From Carthagonibacter metallireducens (GTDB lineage: Bacteria > Gemmatimonadota > Gemmatimonadetes > Palauibacterales > Palauibacteraceae): DNA of 11,431 nt. Below are positions 1 to 6,545 of the stretch, one piece after another; the stretch's first letter is position 1; every line of letters starts with the position of its first letter. The position numbers and the translations under genes were made by a program. Location of the stretch: contig JAMJQQ010000107.1 of the NCBI GenBank assembly GCA_023554445.1, forward strand, positions 1 through 11,431. Direction: 5' to 3'. The notes below the pieces were generated by a model, which worked only from the letters and a program-made list of their open reading frames with translations, searched no databases and was not told the origin of the DNA.

Positions 1-588
1 TTGCTCACCTGGGAGAGCCAGGGCGGACCCTCGTTCATCGGCGCGCCCAATCTGCCGTATCGCCTGGCAGGCGGGGAGGACGTTCGCAGCCACTCGGCCT
101 CAGGTACCGTGGTCGAGGTTCCGGTCACGGTGGGGTTCACCCGGTTTCCGCCCGAATCCTGGTCCCGGATCGCGAGGCTGTACGCGAATCCCCTCGCGCG
201 AACGCTCCATCTGCCGGGAGCTGCCTACCGAATCGGGCTGGTGCAGCGGGTGATCCTGACGCCGGAGACGTACACGGCGAATGAAATGCTGCGTGTGAGC
301 CGGCGGTTCCTCGCAGCCGGCGCGCCGTATCTTCACATGTACCTCCACAGCAGCAGCCTGATGGCTGGCCTGACTCCGTTCGGGGAGACGCAGGAGCGCG
401 TGGACGGGATCTACGCGAGAATCCGGGACTTCGTGATTGGACTTCGCGAGATCGCCGACGTCCGGACGCTCACCGTCAGCGAGGCGGCGCACGCATTCGA
501 TCCGCTCAATTCCCGAGTGAGCGAAGATTCCGGGCGGGTGGAGTCCTCCCCTCGGGACGTAATCCCGGTCGAGGACGCCTCGGGGTGA
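1..588 (+). CDS. Polysaccharide deacetylase family protein, C-terminal part (5' end outside window)
   Basis: The reading frame is open at the first base, so this is the C-terminal part of a longer protein. The TTG at base 1 is best read as an internal Leu, not a start. Visible pieces fit the C-terminal half of NodB-fold polysaccharide deacetylases found in exopolysaccharide clusters: a Gly-Pro-containing stretch leading to PYRL (residues 19-22 of the fragment), VEVPVTV (38-44), and HMYLHSSSL (122-130), whose second His fits the conserved C-terminal histidine of the fold. The N-terminal Asp/His metal site would lie upstream, so activity cannot be judged. The last 30 or so residues are polar and look disordered. 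Likely role: removing N-acetyl groups from a surface glycan or its lipid-linked precursor (family inference). The stop overlaps the next gene's GTG start by 4 bp (GTGA), which suggests coupled translation. Confidence 0.8.
   Translation: MLTWESQGGPSFIGAPNLPYRLAGGEDVRSHSASGTVVEVPVTVGFTRFPPESWSRIARLYANPLARTLHLPGAAYRIGLVQRVILTPETYTANEMLRVSRRFLAAGAPYLHMYLHSSSLMAGLTPFGETQERVDGIYARIRDFVIGLREIADVRTLTVSEAAHAFDPLNSRVSEDSGRVESSPRDVIPVEDASG
571..575 (+). promoter_or_regulatory. Shine-Dalgarno for the ATP-grasp gene
   Basis: GAGGA lies 9 nt before the GTG at 585 and inside the end of the deacetylase gene. It supports the GTG start, which overlaps the deacetylase stop codon in a GTGA junction. Confidence 0.55.
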
Positions 589-1802
589 AGCGATCGGCCC
601 GTGCGGGACACCCGGACCCCCCCGCGCTGGTTTTCGGAAACGGAATCACTGCGCTCGGCGTCCAGCGGATCCTCGCGGCCGACGACATCCCCTTTTTCAC
701 CGTGGAGCGGCGGGATCCATTCGTCGTCCGCTCGCGTCATCACCGCCCGCTGCCCGGAGACATCGTCGATCCCGAGCCCGAGGATCTCGAGGACTGGCTG
801 CAAGCACTTCCGCTGAAGCGGGCAGTCCTGCTGCCCTGCGCCGACATCTGGGTTACCACGGTCGCGGACCTCGGACCGGAACTGCGCAGCCGGTTCCCTG
901 CCAGCATTTCCTCGCCCGATGTCATCGAAACGCTGGTCGACAAGGCCCGATTCGCGGCAACCCTGGATCGACTCGAAATCCCGCACCCGCGCTCGGAAGA
1001 CGTTGACACGAGACGGGATCTCGAGGCGATCCTCGACGCTGGATTCGAGGGCGCGTTTCTGAAGCCCCGGGATTCGGCTCGCTTCTTTCGCCGCTTCCGG
1101 TGCAAGGCGTTCCGGGCCGACACGACGGACGAGCTGGCGTCCCGATTGGCGCAGGTGACCGACGCAGGTCTCGGCGTGATCGTCCAGGAGTACATCCCGG
1201 GGCCGCCGTCGAATCACTACTTCATCGACGGATTCCGCGACGCAGGCGGAACGGTCAGGGCGCTGTTCGCCCGGCAGCGACTGCGCATGTATCCGCCCTC
1301 ATTCGGAAACAGCACGCTGATGCGAAGCGTCGCGATCGACGAGGTGGCAGGGGCCGCGGAATCGCTGCAGCGCCTCCTTGCGGCATTGGGATATCGCGGC
1401 GTGTTCAGCGCGGAGTTCAAGCTCGACCCGCGCGATCAGCGGTTCAAGCTGCTGGAGGTCAACACGCGGCCGTGGTGGTACGTGGAATTCGCGGCGCGCT
1501 GCGGCGTGGATGTGTGCGCCATGGCGTACCGTGACGCCCTCGGGGAGGCCGTCCCGACCGTCGAGTCGTATCGTACCGGTGTCGCATGCGTGTACCCTTA
1601 CATGGACCTCTCGGCCTGTCAGTCGCTCCGTCGGTCCGGCGAACTGAGCCTGGCGGAGTGGGCCCGCTCGTGGGCAGGGGCCCGGCAACCGGTGTTCCGC
1701 TGGGACGACCCGTGGCCTGCGACCGCCGCCGTGGCGGAACTCATCGGTGGCAAATTGTCGGGCGGGTTCCGCCGCCGCGATGGTGATCGAGATCAATCCT
1801 GA
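585..1802 (+). CDS. ATP-grasp ligase (carboxylate-amine ligase-like)
   Basis: This 405-residue protein has the three-part layout of the ATP-grasp superfamily. An N-terminal Rossmann-like pre-grasp region begins at ALVFGNGITALGVQ. The ATP-binding part carries Lys120 (VDKARF), Lys160 (FLKPRD) and Glu202 (VQEYIPG). A C-terminal metal site has Glu277 (SAEFKLD), Glu291 and Asn293 (LLEVNTRPWW), so the Mg-ATP residues look intact. Such enzymes activate a carboxylate as acyl-phosphate and join it to an amine or other nucleophile. It resembles predicted ligases found beside polysaccharide genes (COG3919-like, from memory), and the substrate cannot be read from sequence. Context between a polysaccharide deacetylase and a TPP enzyme suggests amidation of an amino or uronic sugar, or of a lipid-linked intermediate (inference). 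It starts at GTG in a 4-bp overlap with the deacetylase, and its stop is 19 bp before the TPP enzyme start. Confidence 0.85.
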   Translation: MKRSARAGHPDPPALVFGNGITALGVQRILAADDIPFFTVERRDPFVVRSRHHRPLPGDIVDPEPEDLEDWLQALPLKRAVLLPCADIWVTTVADLGPELRSRFPASISSPDVIETLVDKARFAATLDRLEIPHPRSEDVDTRRDLEAILDAGFEGAFLKPRDSARFFRRFRCKAFRADTTDELASRLAQVTDAGLGVIVQEYIPGPPSNHYFIDGFRDAGGTVRALFARQRLRMYPPSFGNSTLMRSVAIDEVAGAAESLQRLLAALGYRGVFSAEFKLDPRDQRFKLLEVNTRPWWYVEFAARCGVDVCAMAYRDALGEAVPTVESYRTGVACVYPYMDLSACQSLRRSGELSLAEWARSWAGARQPVFRWDDPWPATAAVAELIGGKLSGGFRRRDGDRDQS

Positions 1803-1812
1803 CGTCGATGGC

Positions 1813-1815
1813 AGG
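1813..1815 (+). promoter_or_regulatory. Shine-Dalgarno deciding the start of the TPP enzyme
   Basis: AGG (within CAGGTC) sits 6 nt before the ATG at 1822. Upstream in-frame starts (GTG 1747, ATG 1780) would overlap the ATP-grasp gene and add a tail ahead of the expected N-terminal helix, so the ATG at 1822 is preferred. Confidence 0.5.
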
Positions 1816-1821
1816 TCAGCA

Positions 1822-3531
1822 ATGAACTTCGATTCGATCTGCGCCGCTCTCGAGGCCCGTGGCATTAGCCACGTCTTCGGCGTTCCGGGAACCCAGACGC
1901 TGGGCCTGTTCGATGCCCTGCGCGGCAGCGGTCTACGTTTCGTGCTGGCCTCCCACGAGCTCGGCGCTGCGTTCATGGCCTCGGGTCACTATCGGGCCTC
2001 GGGACGACCGGCGGTGGTGGCCACGATCGGCGGGCCGGGCTTCACCAATGCGCTCACCGGAATCGCCGAGGCTCGACTGGACTCCGTACCGCTCCTGCAC
2101 CTCGTAAGCTCGCCGGCTACACGGCCGGGAGAGAAATTCCAGCTTCAGGCGATCGACCAGCAGAGGATCGCGGGACCGATCGTCAAGGGCTGCTTCCGGA
2201 TTCGGAACGGTCGGGATCCAGCCTCCGTGATCGACGCGGCGCTCGACCTGGCCCTGGCGGGAGAGCCGGGTCCGGTTCTGGTCGAGTTCGACGTCCAGGG
2301 CGAGAGCGGCGGGGCCGCCGGGGACGAGCCCGTCGAAGCGAGACCGGCTGCGTACCCAGCGGCGAACGAGGAATACGCTTCGCCCGAATCCCTGCTCGCC
2401 CGCTGGAGTTCTGCCGAGCGACCCGTGCTGCTCGTCGGACAGGGGGCCGTCGGGGGAGCCGCTGCGCTTCGGGAGATCGTAGATCACGGTGGCGCCCCGG
2501 TCGTGACCACGCCGTCCGCACGCGGGATCCTGCCGGAGGACCATCCAGCCGCCATGGGTTTCGACGTATTGCGTGGAGGGCTCGACGCCGTGAACGAGCT
2601 CCTGGCACGCTCCGACCTCATCCTCGCGGTCGGCTGCAAGCTCGGACACAACGGTTCGGCAGGCTTTCGGCTCCGCCTGCCCGAGGCGTCCCTCGTCCGC
2701 GTCGATCGTTCAGGGGAAGTTCTCTCCGCCAATTATCCCGCTTCGCTCACGATTCGATCGGATGCGGCGACCGTTCTCGAGTTACTCGCCGCGTCCGGGA
2801 CCGACCCGAATCAGCGTGGCTGGAGTGACGGGGAGCTGGGCTCGTATCGAGATCGAATTCGAACGCCGGACCCCTCGGCGGCGGATCCAGCCGTCACCGG
2901 ATCGGAAAACGGGCGTGCTTCCGGGTTCTTCTCGTGGCTGCGCCGGGCTTTGCCCGGAGAGACGACCCTGGTCACGGACTCGGGGCTGCACCAGGTGGTC
3001 GCACGCCGTTGGTTCGAGGTTCTGGCCCCCCGCGGACTGATCTTGCCCAGCGACTTCCAGTCGATGGGATTCGGGATCCCCGCCGGTATCGGTGCCCGGC
3101 TCGCGGAGCCCGCCAGACCGGTCGCCGTGCTCGTGGGAGACGGAGGTCTACTGATGTCGGGCCTCGAGATCACCACGGCGGTCCGCGAGCGGATTCCCCT
3201 GCTCGTGATCGTGTTCAATGACGGGAAGCTGAACCAGATCCGGTGGCAGCAGCTGAAGGACTCGGGGCATCCCTTCGGTGTCGAGCTGGCCGAGCTCGAG
3301 ATCGAGACCTTCGCGAGGGCCATCGGCGCCGGCTACCTCGCCTTCGATCGCACTTTGCGAGCCGAAAGCCTCGCAGGCGTGCTGGCCGGAAACCGCCCGA
3401 CGATTCTCGAGGTGACGGTCGGCGACTCCTGGTCGATGCGGTCTCAGTCGGCTGGCGCGAAGCTGAAGTCCGTGGCCCGCTCGATCAGGGACTCGGCGAC
3501 CGGAGAAGGACCCGCTCGACGCTCGAGGTGA
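1822..3531 (+). CDS. Thiamine-diphosphate-dependent enzyme, acetolactate synthase/YerE-like
   Basis: The 569-residue protein has the full three-domain layout of the acetolactate synthase/pyruvate decarboxylase superfamily. The N-terminal PYR domain holds the catalytic Glu46 (ASHELGAAF) that activates the thiamine ring. The central Rossmann-like domain is at roughly residues 195-330 (PVLLVGQGA, LILAVGCKLG). The C-terminal PP domain has the metal/diphosphate motif G439-D440-G441, 24 residues and N466, where the usual Asn-Asn is Asn-Asp (FNDGKLN). Length and motifs indicate an intact enzyme that decarboxylates a 2-keto acid and transfers or releases the aldehyde unit. In a CDP-deoxysugar locus the closest known parallel is YerE, which adds a two-carbon unit to a CDP-4-keto sugar for yersiniose; this is analogy, not proof. 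Alternatives are acetolactate synthase, or phosphonopyruvate- or benzoylformate-decarboxylase-like enzymes. No small regulatory subunit gene follows, which argues against housekeeping acetolactate synthase. Its 3' end overlaps the convergent glycosyltransferase by 47 bp. Confidence 0.85.
   Translation: MNFDSICAALEARGISHVFGVPGTQTLGLFDALRGSGLRFVLASHELGAAFMASGHYRASGRPAVVATIGGPGFTNALTGIAEARLDSVPLLHLVSSPATRPGEKFQLQAIDQQRIAGPIVKGCFRIRNGRDPASVIDAALDLALAGEPGPVLVEFDVQGESGGAAGDEPVEARPAAYPAANEEYASPESLLARWSSAERPVLLVGQGAVGGAAALREIVDHGGAPVVTTPSARGILPEDHPAAMGFDVLRGGLDAVNELLARSDLILAVGCKLGHNGSAGFRLRLPEASLVRVDRSGEVLSANYPASLTIRSDAATVLELLAASGTDPNQRGWSDGELGSYRDRIRTPDPSAADPAVTGSENGRASGFFSWLRRALPGETTLVTDSGLHQVVARRWFEVLAPRGLILPSDFQSMGFGIPAGIGARLAEPARPVAVLVGDGGLLMSGLEITTAVRERIPLLVIVFNDGKLNQIRWQQLKDSGHPFGVELAELEIETFARAIGAGYLAFDRTLRAESLAGVLAGNRPTILEVTVGDSWSMRSQSAGAKLKSVARSIRDSATGEGPARRSR
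3485..3531. other. Tail-to-tail coding overlap between the two convergent operons
   Basis: The plus-strand TPP enzyme stops with TGA at 3529-3531. The minus-strand glycosyltransferase stops at 3487-3485. The 47 shared bases encode both C-terminal tails on opposite strands. I see no GC hairpin followed by a T-run on either strand here, so transcripts from the two arms may run into each other. Confidence 0.85.
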
Positions 3532-4861
3532 ACTCAAGGCCGATCGACTCCTTGGTCAGCCGTCGGGTGTCGTCTACGGTCGATACCTGCATCAGTTCGC
3601 CGGCACTGCGCCGATCCTCGAGATCGGCCAGGATACGCACTATGCCTTCCACGTCGTCGGGATCCGCGCGGAAGCAGCGATCGAAACGTCGCGCTATCGT
3701 CCAGGCGGAGCTCTCCTCGCTCGCCAGCAGCAGAACCGGGTTTCCGGTGCACAGGTAGTCGAACAGCTTCGTCGGAACCTGCCGGGAGAGGAGTGCCGGC
3801 TGGATCATGACCAGCAGACCCGGCTCGTGCATCCGCTGAACGGCGTCGTGAAACGGGAGTGGCTCGAATCGCTCCAACAGCTCCCGGCCACCCGCCGGAA
3901 GAGCCCCCAGATACGCGGTGCCCGGATCGGGACCGTACTGCTCTACTGTCCAGCGCTTCCCCTCCTCGTTCCGGCGCAGCGCGGCCGCCAGCAACGGTCC
4001 GATCTTCCGCTTCGCGTACAATGATCCGAAGTGTCGGGCGTGAATCGGTGCGGACCCGGGGAAACGTGTCGATGAATCGCGTCGGCGGGCGTTCGATCCA
4101 TTGACGATCGTCTCCAGCCGCGAGTCGGTCAGGGCAGGATAGCCCGATCGGATCCCATCCGTGATCCCGGGACTGTTCGCGATCACCATCGCGGCATCCC
4201 GGATCACCCGATCTTCGAGATGCGCGCCCAGAAGGTCGAACAGCGGCCCACCCACCTTCCAGGTACGGCCGCTGCGGCGCGTCCACGGGTCACGGTAGTC
4301 GGCCAGGAACGGGATGCCGCCCTCGCGGGCCAGCGCCGCGCCCACTCTGATGCCGGTCCACGGCGGACCCGAGGCGAATACCACGTCGAACGGATTGCCG
4401 TCCAGGATCCGGCGACCTGCGACCAGCGCCGGCTCGTACCAGCCCTTGTGCTCGTCCGGAAAGCGGAGCGCCCAGTCCACGAACCCTCGCAATTTTCCGA
4501 ATCGACGGGATGAGCTGTTGCCTGCAGCGCGGCGTGCGACCGCCGAATCGTCCGCGGTCGCCGCCCTGTCCTCGCGTTCCCCGTCCGAACCGGCAGCGAG
4601 CGACCCGCCGGCCGGCGGCCGGAGCCAATCCACGAATCGATCGAGCCTCGTATCGCCGGGCGCCACACGCACGATCCGGTCGGGCCACGGAAACACGTCT
4701 TCGAGCGATGTGTCGAGACTCGTAAGGGAGGAGAGAGAGCGGGTAAGCACCGTGACATCGAAGCCCCGGTCGGCCAGGCAGCGCGCGAAGTGCAGAGAGC
4801 GGTGGGTGCCGCTGACATTCTCCGGCGCGAAGTGAAACGCGACGAAGAGAGCTCGCTTCAC
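3485..4861 (-). CDS. Glycosyltransferase, GT-B fold, family 4-like
   Basis: The 458-residue product begins ALFVAFHFAPENVSGTHRS, the glycine-containing first loop typical of GT4-like enzymes (YFPP..GG type), then LADRGFDVTVLT. Next come FASGPPWTG (162-170) and DYRDPW (188-193), both common in this subgroup. In the C-terminal donor-binding half, VPTKLFDYLCTGNPVLLL (from residue 362) matches the usual P-x-K-x-F-E/D-Y-L segment near the nucleotide-sugar site. It should act on the cytoplasmic side of the membrane and transfer a sugar, plausibly the CDP-sugar made by the upstream genes (inference). Residues about 82-120 are a low-complexity Ala/Ser/Arg/Asp-rich insert that looks like a disordered linker. 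Start is GTG, 7 bp after the epimerase stop, with a weak GGTAGG upstream. It is the last gene of the minus-strand operon. Confidence 0.87.
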   Translation of the reverse strand: MKRALFVAFHFAPENVSGTHRSLHFARCLADRGFDVTVLTRSLSSLTSLDTSLEDVFPWPDRIVRVAPGDTRLDRFVDWLRPPAGGSLAAGSDGEREDRAATADDSAVARRAAGNSSSRRFGKLRGFVDWALRFPDEHKGWYEPALVAGRRILDGNPFDVVFASGPPWTGIRVGAALAREGGIPFLADYRDPWTRRSGRTWKVGGPLFDLLGAHLEDRVIRDAAMVIANSPGITDGIRSGYPALTDSRLETIVNGSNARRRDSSTRFPGSAPIHARHFGSLYAKRKIGPLLAAALRRNEEGKRWTVEQYGPDPGTAYLGALPAGGRELLERFEPLPFHDAVQRMHEPGLLVMIQPALLSRQVPTKLFDYLCTGNPVLLLASEESSAWTIARRFDRCFRADPDDVEGIVRILADLEDRRSAGELMQVSTVDDTRRLTKESIGLEFTSSVERVLLRSPSP

Positions 4862-4868
4862 GCGTTGC

Positions 4869-5414
4869 CTACCGGGGCTCCGGATGGCTCGCGAGGAGTG
4901 GCCAGCTCCTGTCCCGTTCCGTCAGGTCGCGGGCCGGCAGGGGCCACGGGATCCCGAACGCCGGATCGTCGAACCGCACACCGGTTTCCAGCTCGGGTGT
5001 GTAGACGCGGTCCGTCATGTAGAGGATTTCTGCACCATCGGTCAGGCTCTGGTACCCGTGCGCCACACCGGCCGGAATAAGCAGCGCCCTCCTCTCGTCA
5101 GAATCGAGCTCGACCCACCATGCCCGCCGGTGGGTCGGTGAATCCGGACGCATGTCCACGATCGCATCGAACACCGATCCCGCGATACAGCGCACGAACT
5201 TCCGCTCATCCGCTGGCGATCGTTGATAGTGGAGACCGCGAACGACGCCCGCACGGGTGGACCGCGCCAGGTTGGACTGAACGACTTCGAAACTCAGACC
5301 CGCTTCCGCGAACTCGTGCTGACAGAACGCGCGGGCGAAAGAGCCCCGGTGGTCCTCGATCGGCTCCAGATCGACCAGGAACGCGCCGTCGATCGGGGCG
5401 GGGGTGAAGATCAC
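4869..5414 (-). CDS. rfbC: RmlC-like nucleotide-sugar 3,5-epimerase (cupin)
   Basis: The 181-residue protein has the usual size and motifs of dTDP-4-dehydrorhamnose 3,5-epimerases: DHRGSFARAF (21-30), the substrate-binding VVQSNLARS, and GVVRGLHYQ with the catalytic base His62. These are followed by VFDAIVDMR (Asp87), PAGVAHGYQ and YMTDRVYTPELETG (Tyr132 as the likely acid), then VRFDDP. The active site therefore looks complete. These enzymes invert C3 and/or C5 of a 4-keto-6-deoxy sugar nucleotide. The neighbours make CDP-glucose products, so the likely substrate is CDP-4-keto-6-deoxyglucose, not the dTDP form; whether one or both centres are inverted cannot be seen. The gene starts with GTG overlapping the dehydratase stop by 4 bp (GTGA), so translation is probably coupled. 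The symbol is by family resemblance only. Confidence 0.88.
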   Translation of the reverse strand: MIFTPAPIDGAFLVDLEPIEDHRGSFARAFCQHEFAEAGLSFEVVQSNLARSTRAGVVRGLHYQRSPADERKFVRCIAGSVFDAIVDMRPDSPTHRRAWWVELDSDERRALLIPAGVAHGYQSLTDGAEILYMTDRVYTPELETGVRFDDPAFGIPWPLPARDLTERDRSWPLLASHPEPR

Positions 5415-6484
5415 GAACGCATCTCCATGAACCTCCGGATGTCCGTCATACAGGCCTCCCTCGCGTCTTCTCCCTCACGATAGCGCTGGAACCACTCGAC
5501 GATCCACGCCAGCGTGGAATCGAGATCCAGCATCGGCCGCCAGCCCAGATACGTCCGGGCCTTCGAGGCGTCGAGCTTGAGGAACGTGCTCTCCGGGGGC
5601 CCGGGATCCGGGTCGCGTTCCCAGTCGAATTCCGCTTCCCAGAGGTCGTAGAGTCGGTGGGCGACTTCACCGACCGTCGCCTCGCTCTCCGCCGGTGGCC
5701 CGAAGTTCCAGGCTCCGGCGAATTCGTGTCCATGCTCGAACAGTCTCTCGGCGAGCATCAGGTAGCCGTTCAGCGGCTCCAGCACGTGCTGCCAGGGGCG
5801 GGTCGCCTGCGGATTCCGGATCAGGGTGGGTCGGCCGGCCAGGAGGGAGGTCATGATGTCCGGCACCAGACGGTCCACGGCCCAGTCTCCCCCGCCGATG
5901 ACGTTCCCCGCCCGCCCGCTGGCGACCGCTGCGGAGTCTGATTGACGGTCGGGGTCGAAGAATGAGTTGCGGTAGGCGGTCACGACGAGCTCAGCCGCCC
6001 CTTTGCTGCCGCTGTAAGGATCGTGTCCGCCCAGTTGATCCTGCTCGCGGTATCCCCATACCCACTCGGCGTTGAAGTAGCACTTGTCCGATGTGACGAT
6101 CACGACCGCGCGCACGGACGGGATCCGGCGCACCGCATCCAGCAGGTGAACGGTCCCGAGCACGTTCGTCGAAAACGTCTCTACGGGATTCGCGTAGGAA
6201 TACCGGACCAGCGACTGCGCGGCCATGTGTATCACGACTTCCGGCTTCGCCGCCGACAGCTCGGCCTCGAGCGTCTCCAGGTCGCGGACGTCGCCCGTCC
6301 GGTGCTCCACCTCGTTGGAGACGCGAGCCAGGTCGAACAGCGCCGGATCGGTCGGCGGTTCGAGGGCGTAGCCGGTCACTTCTGCGCCGAGATGTCGGAG
6401 AAGCAGGCAGATCCAGCTGCCCTTGAACCCGGTGTGCCCGGTTACGAACACCCTCCGGTCCCGCCAGAATTCCGGATCGAACAT
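5411..6484 (-). CDS. rfbG: CDP-glucose 4,6-dehydratase
   Basis: The 357-residue product converts CDP-glucose to CDP-4-keto-6-deoxyglucose with tightly bound NAD. It is an extended short-chain dehydrogenase: the Rossmann motif TGHTGFKG is at residues 15-22, and the TSDK (131-134), WVWGYRE and DPYSGSKG segments carry the catalytic Thr/Asp/Lys plus Tyr157 and Lys161. The segment TSDKCYFNAEWVWGY is characteristic of the CDP-glucose enzymes as opposed to the dTDP- or GDP-sugar dehydratases. I chose the ATG at 6484 (MFDPEFWRDRRVFVTG) because it gives the family's normal N-terminus and length. A GTG at 6535 would add 17 unrelated residues. GGGGAG lies 10 nt upstream. It is separated from the aminotransferase by 61 bp, the largest gap in the operon, and overlaps the epimerase by 4 bp. 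Confidence 0.95.
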   Translation of the reverse strand: MFDPEFWRDRRVFVTGHTGFKGSWICLLLRHLGAEVTGYALEPPTDPALFDLARVSNEVEHRTGDVRDLETLEAELSAAKPEVVIHMAAQSLVRYSYANPVETFSTNVLGTVHLLDAVRRIPSVRAVVIVTSDKCYFNAEWVWGYREQDQLGGHDPYSGSKGAAELVVTAYRNSFFDPDRQSDSAAVASGRAGNVIGGGDWAVDRLVPDIMTSLLAGRPTLIRNPQATRPWQHVLEPLNGYLMLAERLFEHGHEFAGAWNFGPPAESEATVGEVAHRLYDLWEAEFDWERDPDPGPPESTFLKLDASKARTYLGWRPMLDLDSTLAWIVEWFQRYREGEDAREACMTDIRRFMEMRS

Positions 6485-6545
6485 GCGTTTCGATCTCCCC
6501 TGGTTGCAGCCGATCGCCGGCCGATTCTCGCCCACGCGCCGACGA
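6485..6545 (-). other. Largest intergenic gap in the minus-strand operon
   Basis: These 61 bp between the aminotransferase stop and the dehydratase start hold the GGGGAG ribosome site (6495-6500) and a short imperfect palindrome around ATCGCCGGCCGAT (6512-6524). I see no convincing promoter or T-tailed terminator. An internal promoter here is possible but unsupported. Confidence 0.4.

Noticed and set aside
411..1217. A 268-codon minus-strand frame opposite the deacetylase and ATP-grasp genes
   Set aside because: Antisense shadow; the plus-strand proteins have intact motifs and coupled starts.
1747..1821. Upstream GTG (1747) and ATG (1780) starts for the TPP enzyme
   Set aside because: They add residues not expected in the family and overlap the ATP-grasp gene; ATG 1822 has an AGG site at good spacing.
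1299..1976. A minus-strand open frame spanning the ATP-grasp/TPP gene junction
   Set aside because: Arg/Ala/Pro-rich composition typical of shadow frames, with no domain and no ribosome site supporting it.
6512..6524. Short imperfect palindrome in the gap before rfbG as a terminator or operator
   Set aside because: The stem is broken in the middle and no T-run follows, so it is probably chance in GC-rich sequence.
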